The notes under the pieces were generated by a model. That model made no database searches, was not told where the DNA came from, and worked only from the letters and a program-made list of their open reading frames with translations. DNA of 64,000 bases from DASYFG01 sp036498565. Lineage in GTDB: Bacteria; Bacillota; Bacilli; Lactobacillales; Lactobacillaceae. Positions 25,159 to 33,047 of the stretch are shown here, piece by piece. The stretch lies in NCBI GenBank assembly GCA_036498565.1, contig DASYFG010000004.1, positions 248,001-312,000 on the forward strand. The letters are read 5' to 3'. Position numbers and translations under genes: made by a program. Positions within the stretch are counted from its first letter, which is position 1; each line of letters begins with the position of its first letter.

Positions 25159-25692
25159 ATGATTGTACTATTTAACAAACCTTACGGCGTCTTGACGAAA
25201 TTCACGGATACTGAAAATCGACCAACACTCGCGGATTATATTGATATTCCCAAAGTTTATGCGGCGGGGCGTTTGGATATGGATAGCGAAGGATTACTTT
25301 TGTTGACGGACAGCGGCAAGCTCAATCATCAATTGACCGACCCCGAGCAAAAATCCTACAAAACCTACGTGGTTCAAGTTGAAGGTGTCGCGACCAAACA
25401 ACAAATTAAGCAATTGATTGCCGGTGTGGAACTAAAAGATGGCTTGACTTTGCCGGCCAAAGTTAAAAAAATACCGTATCCTAAATGGCTTTGGGAACGG
25501 GAAGTGCCTATTCGGGAACGCAAAAATCAACCAACGAGTTTTTTGCAAATCAGTATTAAAGAAGGGCGCAATCGTCAAGTGCGGCGCATGACGGCGGCAG
25601 TTGGTTTGCCGACGCTGCGTTTGGTGCGGACACATATTGGTGATTATCATTTGGCTGATTTAAAAAGTGGTGAATATCGGGTAATCAAATAA
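25159..25692 (+). CDS. 23S rRNA/RsuA-family pseudouridine synthase (RluE-like)
   Basis: 177 residues without an S4 domain. The catalytic Asp is in AAGRLDMDSEGLLLLT, and the family motif KEGRNRQVRRMTAAVG is near the C-terminus. It isomerises a uridine in rRNA; RluE (U2457) is the closest type by size and lack of S4, but the target cannot be fixed from sequence. Its own ribosome site is weak, and translation probably couples to the small membrane protein gene. Confidence 0.85.
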   Translation: MIVLFNKPYGVLTKFTDTENRPTLADYIDIPKVYAAGRLDMDSEGLLLLTDSGKLNHQLTDPEQKSYKTYVVQVEGVATKQQIKQLIAGVELKDGLTLPAKVKKIPYPKWLWEREVPIRERKNQPTSFLQISIKEGRNRQVRRMTAAVGLPTLRLVRTHIGDYHLADLKSGEYRVIK

Positions 25693-25721
25693 AAAAGCGA
25701 CCAAACCGGTCGCTTTTTTTA
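25691..25721. terminator. Bidirectional terminator
   Basis: AAAAAAGCGACC-AAACC-GGTCGCTTTTTTT lies between the convergent pseudouridine synthase and deformylase genes. Confidence 0.85.
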
Positions 25722-26282
25722 ATCAATATAATTGGTGTCGTTGTCGACGTGCCAAGGATATTCTTTGTTAATGTGGTCGTAGTACAACACGCCGTGCAAA
25801 TGATCGATTTCGTGTTGGAAAACAATTGCAGGATAGTCACGCAAACGAATTTCGTACGTGTCGCCCAAACGATCTTGGTAACGCACTTTAATGCGATCCG
25901 CGCGTGGCACAAAGCCGGGGATGTCTTCATCAACTGACAAACAACCTTCCCCAACTTGTAAAGCGCCACGTTTCACGGATTCACTAACAATCACTGGATT
26001 GAAAATGATGTCTTTAAAGTAAGGTTCGTCGCTATCTTCATCCAAAGATGGTACCAAAACAGCGGCCATTTGCAAGCCATAACCAACTTGCGGTGCGGCC
26101 AAACCAACGCCGGGGCGCAAGCCGTATTTTTCGTTTTGTTCATCGTCTTGGCTGATCACCAGATATTCCATCATGTCATCGGCTAATTGTTCCAATTCCG
26201 GTGTCAAAGGAAAAGTGACTTTTTGAGCTTGTTGCCGCAAAACGGGTTGCCCGTCGCGCACAATATCTTTCATTAAGAACAT
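25719..26282 (-). CDS. def: Peptide deformylase
   Basis: 187 residues from the ATG ending at 26282, preceded by AGGAG; a longer frame upstream lacks a ribosome site. The three metal motifs are GVGLAAPQVG, EGCLSVDE with the zinc/iron Cys, and QHEIDHLHG. It removes the formyl group from new proteins. Long insertion around residues 35-45 is typical of Gram-positive type 2 enzymes. Confidence 0.95.
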   Translation of the reverse strand: MFLMKDIVRDGQPVLRQQAQKVTFPLTPELEQLADDMMEYLVISQDDEQNEKYGLRPGVGLAAPQVGYGLQMAAVLVPSLDEDSDEPYFKDIIFNPVIVSESVKRGALQVGEGCLSVDEDIPGFVPRADRIKVRYQDRLGDTYEIRLRDYPAIVFQHEIDHLHGVLYYDHINKEYPWHVDNDTNYID

Positions 26283-26347
26283 TTGCGTTCTCCTCACAAA
26301 TTTTTTACTAAAAACATGATAACACAACCCCGAAACCACGTAAAATT

Positions 26348-26356
26348 TGGTAGAAT
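26348..26356 (+). promoter_or_regulatory. Extended -10 promoter of the UPF0223 gene
   Basis: TTTGGTAGAAT gives TG-G-TAGAAT (-10 at 26351-26356), ending 6 nt before the ATG at 26363. With no ribosome site present, a leaderless transcript is likely. Confidence 0.45.
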
Positions 26357-26362
26357 AAAAGC

Positions 26363-26644
26363 ATGAAAAATTTAGATGATTACCAATTGCCAATTGATTT
26401 AGATTGGACCACTGCTGAAATTATTGCGGTGAGCGAATTTGTCGATGCCGTTTTTGCCGCGCATGAACAAGGCGTTGATCGTGAGCGCCTGTTAGCGTTG
26501 TACAACGCCTATCGCCAAGTTTTGCCAGCCAAGAGTGAACAAAAAACGTTCGAACGTCAAATCGAACAAGATACCAACATCAGCATTTTCCAAACGATCA
26601 AAACGGCGCAAGCCACGTCCACAAAACAGGTAAAGTTGACATGA
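26363..26644 (+). CDS. UPF0223 family protein (YktA-like)
   Basis: 93 residues with the family pattern YQLPIDLDWTTAEIIAVSEFVDAV and a basic C-terminal half. Gene order UPF0223-suhB-typA is conserved in Bacillales and lactobacilli. Function unknown. Overlaps suhB by 4 nt (ATGA). Confidence 0.8.
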   Translation: MKNLDDYQLPIDLDWTTAEIIAVSEFVDAVFAAHEQGVDRERLLALYNAYRQVLPAKSEQKTFERQIEQDTNISIFQTIKTAQATSTKQVKLT

Positions 26645-27411
26645 ATACAGAAACACTCCAAAAACTAGACGCACAAGTCCAAACATGGCTAAAAGAAGCC
26701 GCCGCCCAAACGAAATCACACATGGATCATTTAAACGTGGCCACCAAAAGCAACCCGCGTGATTTGGTGACCAACGTGGACAAAGCCAATGAGGAATTGC
26801 TCGCTGGTAAAATCCGCGCAGCTTTCCCAAACGACAAAATTGTTAGTGAAGAAGGCTTTGGCGATACCGTGACGAGCATGGCGGGCGCTGTTTGGTTCAT
26901 TGATCCAATTGATGGCACGATGAATTTTGTCAAAGAACACGAAAATTTTGCGATCATGCTCGGGTTGTATATCGACGGTCAGCCGGTGCTCGGGTGGATT
27001 TATGATGTGATGCGGGATTTGTTGTATCACGGCGGACCGGCACTGGGCGTCTTTGAAAATGAACGTTTATTGCCACCCGTGCCAAATGATGGTTTGGGTG
27101 AAGGCTTGTTTTTGGTGAGTTCAGCACGCATGATGGACGGCGATTATCATTATGAACAATTCGCCAAACATTCATTAGGCTTGCGAATTTTAGGCGTTTC
27201 AGCGCAATCATTTGTCCGTATGATCAAAGGCCAAGCCGCGACTTACGCGTCTTTGCAAAATCCATGGGACTTTGCACCCGGCGTCGTTTTAGCCACGGGG
27301 ATGAAATTAAGTGTGTCACAAATTGACGGACAGCCCCTAGATATGCTAAAATCAAACATAGTATTAGTGGCGACACCGCGCGCACAAGCCGATATGCTAG
27401 CATTGCAATAG
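26641..27411 (+). CDS. suhB: Inositol monophosphatase family protein
   Basis: 256 residues with the lithium-sensitive phosphatase motifs: IVSEEGF (metal Glu pair), WFIDPIDGTMNFVK (metal Asp residues) and NPWDFAPGVVLATG near the end. Hydrolyses inositol phosphate or a related small phosphate ester in the cytoplasm. Coupled to UPF0223 by overlap; closed by a terminator. Confidence 0.88.
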   Translation: MNTETLQKLDAQVQTWLKEAAAQTKSHMDHLNVATKSNPRDLVTNVDKANEELLAGKIRAAFPNDKIVSEEGFGDTVTSMAGAVWFIDPIDGTMNFVKEHENFAIMLGLYIDGQPVLGWIYDVMRDLLYHGGPALGVFENERLLPPVPNDGLGEGLFLVSSARMMDGDYHYEQFAKHSLGLRILGVSAQSFVRMIKGQAATYASLQNPWDFAPGVVLATGMKLSVSQIDGQPLDMLKSNIVLVATPRAQADMLALQ

Positions 27412-27435
27412 GCTGGGACAAGCGTCCCAGCTTTT
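27412..27435 (+). terminator. suhB terminator
   Basis: GCTGGGAC-AAGC-GTCCCAGC followed by TTTT. Confidence 0.8.
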
Positions 27436-27447
27436 ATCATGCTTAAG

Positions 27448-27476
27448 TTGCGGGCCTAACACAGGTGACGGATACT
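27448..27476 (+). promoter_or_regulatory. typA promoter
   Basis: TTGCGG at 27448-27453, 17-nt spacer, GATACT at 27471-27476. Confidence 0.55.
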
Positions 27477-27500
27477 GGCTAAACACAAGGAGAAAGAACA

Positions 27501-29327
27501 TTGGCAACTCGCGAAAACATTCGTAACATTGCAATCATTGCCCACGTCGACCACGGTAAGACGACATTGGTCAATGAATTGTTGAAACAATCAGACACTT
27601 TGGACGCTCGTACAGAAATTGACGACCGTGCAATGGATACTAACGATATCGAAAAAGAACGTGGTATCACGGTTTTGTCAAAGAACACAGCCGTTAAGGT
27701 TGGTGACAAGCAAATCAACATCTTGGACACACCTGGACACGCGGACTTCGGTGGTGAAGTTGAACGTATCATGGGAATGGTTGACGGAGTTTTGTTGGTC
27801 GTTGACGCCTTTGAAGGTACAATGCCACAAACACGTTTCGTGTTGAAGAAGGCCTTTGAACAAAACTTGACACCAATCGTTGTTGTGAACAAGATTGACC
27901 GTCCAGGTTCACGTCCAGAAGAAGTTGTGGACGAAGTAATGGAATTGTTCATTGAATTGGGCTCAGAAGACATCGACTTCCCAGTTGTGTTTGCTTCTGC
28001 GATGAACGGAACATCTTCTTTGGATCCAGCTTTGGACACACAAGAACACACAATGAACCCAGTCTTTGACTTGGTCTTTGAACACATCCCAGCACCAGTT
28101 GACAACACAGACGAACCTTTGCAATTCCAAGTTGCAATGTTGGATTACAACGACTTCGTTGGTCGTATCGGTATCGGTCGTGTTAAGCGTGGTAAGATCA
28201 AAGTTGGTGACAACGTTGAATTGATGAAGACGGACGGTTCAACAAAGAACTTCCGTGTGACAAAGTTGTTTGGTTTCATTGGTTTGGACCGTGTTGAAAT
28301 TCAAGAAGCCGTTGCCGGTGACTTGATTGCTTTGGCCGGAATGGATGACATCAACGTTGGGGAAACAGTTGCGGACGCATCTCACCCAGAAGCTTTGCCA
28401 ATCTTGCGTATTGATGAACCAACTTTGCAAATGACATTCCGTCAAAACGACTCACCATTTGCTGGTCGTGAAGGTAAGTTTGTCACAGCCCGTCAAATCG
28501 AAGACCGCTTGTTGCGTGCTTTGGAAACAGACGTGTCATTGCGTGTTGAAGACACAGGCCAAGCTGGTTCTTGGTTGGTTTCAGGACGTGGTGAATTGCA
28601 CTTGTCAATCTTGATTGAAACAATGCGTCGTGAAGGTTTCGAATTGCAAGCTTCACGTCCTGAAGTTATCTACCGTGAAGTTGACGGTGTACTTTCAGAA
28701 CCATTTGAATCAGTTCAAATCGACACACCAGACGAATGGGCTTCAGGAGTTATCGACTCATTGAACCAACGTAAGGGTGAAATGCAAAACATGGAATCTG
28801 TTGGTAACGGCCAAACACGTTTGACGTACATGGCGCCATCACGTGGTTTGATTGGTTATGCAACAGAATTCATGACCTTGACACGTGGATACGGTATCTA
28901 CAACCACACGTATGCAGAATACCGTCCAGTAATCAAAAACTGGCAACCAGGTCGTCGTAACGGTGCTTTGGTGTCAATCACACAAGGTTCAACAACGAAC
29001 TACTCAATCATGGGTGTCGAAGACCGTGGACAAATGTTCATCGGTGCCGGTGTCGATGTTTATGAAGGTATGATCGTTGGGATGAACTCACGTGACAACG
29101 ACATCTCTGTCAACGTGACAAAGCCAAAGCCACAATCAAACGTCCGTTCATCAAACAAGGACCAAACAGCTTCAATCAAGACACCAAAGATCATGGACTT
29201 GGAAGCTTCAATGGAATTCTTGAACGATGACGAATACGTTGAAGTAACACCTGAAAGCGTACGTATCCGTAAGCAAATCTTGAACACGTCTGAACGTGAA
29301 AAGGCTGCTAAGCGTCGTAAGGGTTAA
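27501..29327 (+). CDS. typA: Ribosome-associated GTPase TypA/BipA
   Basis: 608 residues starting with TTG (27501) after AAGGAG. G-domain motifs AHVDHGKTTL, ITVLSKNTA, DTPGHADFG and NKIDRPGSR are followed by EF-G-like domains II, III and V and the TypA-specific C-terminal domain. A translational GTPase that helps ribosome assembly and stress adaptation. Codon use is strongly biased to TTG, CGT, AAG, ACA and TCA, as in highly expressed genes of this genome. Confidence 0.96.
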   Translation: MATRENIRNIAIIAHVDHGKTTLVNELLKQSDTLDARTEIDDRAMDTNDIEKERGITVLSKNTAVKVGDKQINILDTPGHADFGGEVERIMGMVDGVLLVVDAFEGTMPQTRFVLKKAFEQNLTPIVVVNKIDRPGSRPEEVVDEVMELFIELGSEDIDFPVVFASAMNGTSSLDPALDTQEHTMNPVFDLVFEHIPAPVDNTDEPLQFQVAMLDYNDFVGRIGIGRVKRGKIKVGDNVELMKTDGSTKNFRVTKLFGFIGLDRVEIQEAVAGDLIALAGMDDINVGETVADASHPEALPILRIDEPTLQMTFRQNDSPFAGREGKFVTARQIEDRLLRALETDVSLRVEDTGQAGSWLVSGRGELHLSILIETMRREGFELQASRPEVIYREVDGVLSEPFESVQIDTPDEWASGVIDSLNQRKGEMQNMESVGNGQTRLTYMAPSRGLIGYATEFMTLTRGYGIYNHTYAEYRPVIKNWQPGRRNGALVSITQGSTTNYSIMGVEDRGQMFIGAGVDVYEGMIVGMNSRDNDISVNVTKPKPQSNVRSSNKDQTASIKTPKIMDLEASMEFLNDDEYVEVTPESVRIRKQILNTSEREKAAKRRKG

Positions 29328-29337
29328 TTATTTGAAG

Positions 29338-29375
29338 AACACGAACTTTATGAAAATAGAGTTCGTGTTTTTTTG
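29338..29375 (+). terminator. typA terminator
   Basis: AACACGAACT and AGTTCGTGTT stem followed by a T run. Confidence 0.85.
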
Positions 29376-29409
29376 TTGGGAAAATCCAAAAAAGTGTCCT
29401 TATTTTTGG

Positions 29410-29461
29410 TTGTTCGGATTTTGCTGGGGTTTTGATAATTATTTTTCTAAAAACCGAACGT
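29410..29461 (+). promoter_or_regulatory. PurR-type boxes upstream of the phn-like operon
   Basis: TTGTTCGG at 29410-29417 and AAAACCGAACGTT at 29450-29462 match the CCGAAC core of lactic PurBoxes. The second fits AWWWCCGAACWWT at all but one position. They lie 80-130 nt before the likely -10 (TATACT, 29541-29546). PurR control is inferred. Confidence 0.5.
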
Positions 29462-29540
29462 TTTTGTAAAAAACCTCAAATTACGTCCTTCTTTACATAA
29501 TATTTACATTAACAAGTAATGACTTATTACGATGAAAGCG

Positions 29541-29546
29541 TATACT
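29541..29546 (+). promoter_or_regulatory. -10 box of the phn-like operon
   Basis: TATACT, 50 nt before the start of the binding-protein gene; no clear -35, consistent with activator dependence. Confidence 0.4.
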
Positions 29547-29596
29547 TATATAAGTACCGGAAATGAGTACGAAAATACGAGGAGTGAGAATACATC

Positions 29597-30544
29597 ATGA
29601 AGAAAATCGTTGCAGCGATCGTTGCTTTGGTTGTTGTGGTCGGTGGATTCTTTGCCGTAACAAACGGTTCAAAGAAGTCAGACTCAGCAAGCTCAGCAAA
29701 GTCATCAGCTAAGATTTCTTTGAAGGAATTGAACGTCCAATTCGTTCCTTCATCAAACGCTGGCACAATTTTGGCCACAGCAAAGCCTTTGGAAGGTTTG
29801 TTGTCAAAGGAATTGGGTGTGCCTGTTCACGTTTCTGTTTCAACTGACTACAACACAGTCATTGAAGCAATGGGTTCAAAGAAGGTCGACATGGGCTTCT
29901 TGCCACCTGACGGATACGTAACAGCTCACAAGCAATACGGTGCTAAGGTTATCTTGCAATCAACACGTTTGGGATTGAAAGATGACAACACTGGTGACAG
30001 CACAACAAGTTTGGTAGATAACTACAAGTCAATCGTAGTTGTTAAAAAGGATTCACCAATCAAGTCAATTGAAGACTTGAAGGGTAAGAAGATTGCCGTG
30101 CAAGATGCAACATCATCTGCTGGGTACATCTTCCCAGTTGCTGAATTGAACGACAAGGGTGTGAACGTTGTCAAGGATTCAACATTAGTGACTGTTAAGG
30201 GCCACGACCAAGGTGTTTTGTCAGTTTTGAATGGTGACACAGATGCAGCGTTTGTCTTTGATGACGCTCGTAACGTTGTGAAGGCTGACCAACCTAACGT
30301 CTTTAAGGACACACGCGTGTTGTACTACACAAAGGGTATTCCTAACGACACAATCTCATTGCGTTCAGGTGTTTCTGCTAAGGATTCAGAAACAATCAAG
30401 AAGGCAATGATCGCTGTGTCAAAGACTGCTAAGGGTAAGGACATCTTGAACAAGGTTTACTCATGGGCCGGTGTTGTATCATCAAAGGACTCAAACTTTG
30501 ATATCGTACGCGACTATGACAAGAAGGTTGAAGACATTAAGTAA
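29597..30544 (+). CDS. phnD: PhnD-type ABC substrate-binding protein
   Basis: 315 residues: one N-terminal hydrophobic segment (residues 4-22), a Ser/Ala/Lys linker, then a PhnD/phosphonate-type binding domain with DMGFLPPDGY, the ligand-loop motif ATSSAGYIFP and DAAFVFDDA. There is no cysteine anywhere, so it cannot be a lipoprotein like most Gram-positive binding proteins; it is probably held by an uncleaved signal anchor or released. Codon use is as biased as typA, implying very high expression. PurR-type boxes and the downstream nucleotidase raise the possibility of a purine-related ligand rather than a phosphonate. Confidence 0.85.
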   Translation: MKKIVAAIVALVVVVGGFFAVTNGSKKSDSASSAKSSAKISLKELNVQFVPSSNAGTILATAKPLEGLLSKELGVPVHVSVSTDYNTVIEAMGSKKVDMGFLPPDGYVTAHKQYGAKVILQSTRLGLKDDNTGDSTTSLVDNYKSIVVVKKDSPIKSIEDLKGKKIAVQDATSSAGYIFPVAELNDKGVNVVKDSTLVTVKGHDQGVLSVLNGDTDAAFVFDDARNVVKADQPNVFKDTRVLYYTKGIPNDTISLRSGVSAKDSETIKKAMIAVSKTAKGKDILNKVYSWAGVVSSKDSNFDIVRDYDKKVEDIK

Positions 30545-30558
30545 TGCCTAACGTCAAA

Positions 30559-30587
30559 TTGACAAATAGGTACGAAAAATGTTAAAT
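30559..30587 (+). promoter_or_regulatory. Internal promoter before phnC
   Basis: TTGACA at 30559-30564, 17-nt spacer, TTAAAT at 30582-30587. The predicted start falls at the base of the hairpin that follows. Confidence 0.5.
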
Positions 30588-30589
30588 TG

Positions 30590-30625
30590 AAAGCGCCACC
30601 ATCGCGGATGGTGGCGCTTTTATTA
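30590..30625 (+). terminator. Intercistronic hairpin/partial terminator between phnD and phnC
   Basis: AAGCGCCACCATC-GCG-GATGGTGGCGCTT, a 13-bp perfect stem followed by TTTATT. It probably lets phnD be made in excess over the membrane components. Confidence 0.75.
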
Positions 30626-30662
30626 CATAGTGGTTTAGCCACAAATAAAAAGGAGATTGAAC

Positions 30663-31421
30663 ATGTCGGCAGGCACAATCAAGGTAACTAATGTATCAAA
30701 AATCTATCCCAACGGTGTGGTTGGTTTGGATAATATCAATTTAGATATTCAAGCGGGCGAATTTGTCGTCATTGTTGGACTTTCTGGTGCCGGAAAGTCC
30801 ACTTTATTGCGGGCGATGAATCGTTTGCACGATGTGAGCGAAGGTGAAATTTTAATTGACGGCGAAGACATTACCAAAGCCACTGGTAAATCGTTGCGTG
30901 TATTGCGCCGCAGCATTGCGATGATTTTCCAAAACTATAATTTGGTTAAGCGTTCAACTGTTGCGCGCAATGTTTTGTCTGGACGTGTGGGTTATTATTC
31001 AACGTTCCAATCAGCATTTGGACTGTTTAGCAAAGAAGATCAAGATCGTGCCGCCAAAAGTTTGGAACGCGTGAATTTGTTGGACAAATATTACACGCGG
31101 GCGCGTGATTTGTCAGGTGGACAACAACAACGTGTCGGCATTGCGCGGGCTTTGATGCAACAACCGGCGGTCTTCTTGGCCGACGAACCGGTTTCTGGTT
31201 TGGACCCAAAGACCACTAAAGTGGTGATGGACGATTTGAAGCGTTTGAATGAAGAAGATGGCTTGACTGTGATTGCGAACTTGCACTCAGTTGATTTGGC
31301 GATGGCTTATGCAACGCGCATTATTGGTTTGCGCGCTGGAAAATTGGTGTATGACAAGCCAATTGCTGAAGTGAGTGCGGCTGATTTTGACGGCATTTAT
31401 GCTGAAGCGGGGGACAAATAA
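30663..31421 (+). CDS. phnC: PhnC-type ABC transporter ATPase
   Basis: 252 residues from ATG 30663 (AAAAAGGAG upstream). Walker A GLSGAGKST, Q-loop MIFQNYNLV, signature LSGGQQQR, Walker B VFLADEPVSGLDP and H-loop NLHSVD are all present. Powers import with the two PhnE-type permeases. Overlaps the first permease by one base. Confidence 0.9.
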   Translation: MSAGTIKVTNVSKIYPNGVVGLDNINLDIQAGEFVVIVGLSGAGKSTLLRAMNRLHDVSEGEILIDGEDITKATGKSLRVLRRSIAMIFQNYNLVKRSTVARNVLSGRVGYYSTFQSAFGLFSKEDQDRAAKSLERVNLLDKYYTRARDLSGGQQQRVGIARALMQQPAVFLADEPVSGLDPKTTKVVMDDLKRLNEEDGLTVIANLHSVDLAMAYATRIIGLRAGKLVYDKPIAEVSAADFDGIYAEAGDK

Positions 31422-32203
31422 TGGAGACGAAATTGCCGAAGCGCAGTTTTATGGATGAATGGCACATCATTGGTTTTGGGACGTTTTTGCTGTTCATTAT
31501 TTTATTGTTGGGTTCTGCTTCGTTGACAGGCGTTGGGCAAGAGTTTTCTTGGGATCAATTTTTTGATTTATGGAAAAAAATGTCACATCCTGACTGGTCC
31601 TATTTGCCAGCCATTATCAATCCGTTAGCCCAAACCGTGCAAATGGCGATTGTGGGGACGGTTGTTGGTAGTTTATTGGCGATTCCAGTGGCACTGTTAG
31701 CTGCGGCAAATATTGTGCGCAATGGTGCTTTACGTGGTGTGATTCGGTTTGTAATGAACTTGATTCGGTCATTACCTGAAATGCTTTTGGCGGCGTTGTT
31801 TGTGGCGGTCGTTGGGATCGGGGCATTTTCTGGGGTTGGCGCGTTGGTCGTGTTTTCATTTGGCATGATGTTCAAATTGCTGTATGAAGCCATTGAAACA
31901 ATCGAAGTGGGGCCAATGGAAGCGATGACAGCGGCGGGTGCCAATAGCATTCAGATTATTGTGTACGCCGTGTTACCACAGGTATTCAACCAATTTTTGA
32001 GTTTTTTCTTGTATACGTTAGAAATTAACGTCCGGGCGTCAACGGTGCTTGGTTATTTGGGTGCCGGTGGAATTGGTTTGTACTTGAGCACGACGATGGC
32101 TTTGTTCCGTTATGATCGCACGGCAGTGGTCATTATTGCCATTTTGGTTGTCGTCGTCATTGTTGACACGATTTCAAACCGTTTGCGGGAGGCATTAGCA
32201 TGA
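31421..32203 (+). CDS. phnE: PhnE-type ABC permease (first copy)
   Basis: 260 residues, about six membrane helices, with the EAA loop EVGPMEAMTAAGANSIQIIVYAVLP that contacts the ATPase. Stop/start overlaps on both sides couple its translation to phnC and the second permease. Forms the membrane channel as a heterodimer with its neighbour. Confidence 0.88.
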   Translation: METKLPKRSFMDEWHIIGFGTFLLFIILLLGSASLTGVGQEFSWDQFFDLWKKMSHPDWSYLPAIINPLAQTVQMAIVGTVVGSLLAIPVALLAAANIVRNGALRGVIRFVMNLIRSLPEMLLAALFVAVVGIGAFSGVGALVVFSFGMMFKLLYEAIETIEVGPMEAMTAAGANSIQIIVYAVLPQVFNQFLSFFLYTLEINVRASTVLGYLGAGGIGLYLSTTMALFRYDRTAVVIIAILVVVVIVDTISNRLREALA

Positions 32204-32994
32204 TTGTAGTAAAACAAACTTTGTGGCAACGACTACGGCCTTGGTTCATTGGGCTAATTGTCGCGGCAATCTTGATTTGGGGATTTGCTGGCGTGCCAGT
32301 TAACAGTATCAAACCAACGGCTGGACAAGTATTGGGCTCTATTTTAAATGGCTTGGTGCATCCTGATTGGACCTATGTTTACGATGGTTCTGGTGAAGAT
32401 TTGGTTTCAGCTTTGTTGGAAACGTTGGCGATTGCCTTTTTGGGAACTTTTATTTCCGCAATTTTGGCCGTGCCATTTGCATTCTTAGCGGCAAAAACTA
32501 AGAAGAATTTCTTTGCACCACGATCTGGTTTTGGTAAATTCTTGTTGACTGCGATTCGAGTTTTCCCGGAATTGGTTTTGGCAATTATGTTCATCAAAGC
32601 CGTTGGACCGGGCGCTTACGCTGGTGTGTTGGCGTTAGGTTTCCACTCAATTGGTATGATGGGAAAATTGTTCTCTGAATCAATTGAAAACATTGACCGC
32701 GGGCCAAACGAAGCGATTGTAGCAGCTGGTGGTAATAACTTTGACGCGTTGTCATTGGCCACTTTCCCAGCCGTTTTGCCAGAATTTATGAGTTATACCT
32801 TGTATCGTTTTGAAATTTCAGTGCGTTCAGCATCGATTTTGGGAATGGTTGGTGCCGGTGGTGTTGGTGCACCGTTGATTTTCTCACTTTCAACCCGTTC
32901 TTGGCCGCGTGTGGGCATTATTTTGCTGGGAATTGTCGTGATGGTCACCTTGATTGACTTTATTTCTGGCCAAATCCGTAAGCGCTTAGTTTAA
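32200..32994 (+). CDS. phnE: PhnE-type ABC permease (second copy)
   Basis: 264 residues, six membrane helices, EAA loop DRGPNEAIVAAGGNNFDALSLATFP. Paralogue of the preceding gene with a 4-nt overlap. A short hairpin (ACGAGG-GTAA-CCTCGT, 33004-33019) follows without a T run, so transcription probably continues into the nucleotidase gene. Confidence 0.88.
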   Translation: MIVVKQTLWQRLRPWFIGLIVAAILIWGFAGVPVNSIKPTAGQVLGSILNGLVHPDWTYVYDGSGEDLVSALLETLAIAFLGTFISAILAVPFAFLAAKTKKNFFAPRSGFGKFLLTAIRVFPELVLAIMFIKAVGPGAYAGVLALGFHSIGMMGKLFSESIENIDRGPNEAIVAAGGNNFDALSLATFPAVLPEFMSYTLYRFEISVRSASILGMVGAGGVGAPLIFSLSTRSWPRVGIILLGIVVMVTLIDFISGQIRKRLV

Positions 32995-33003
32995 TAAATT
33001 TTA

Positions 33004-33019
33004 ACGAGGGTAACCTCGT
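33004..33019 (+). other. Intercistronic hairpin
   Basis: ACGAGG-GTAA-CCTCGT, a 6-bp stem with a GNRA-like loop, no T run; possibly an mRNA stability or processing site. Confidence 0.35.
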
Positions 33020-33047
33020 GTACATAGTTTCAAATTGGGAGAGTAAC

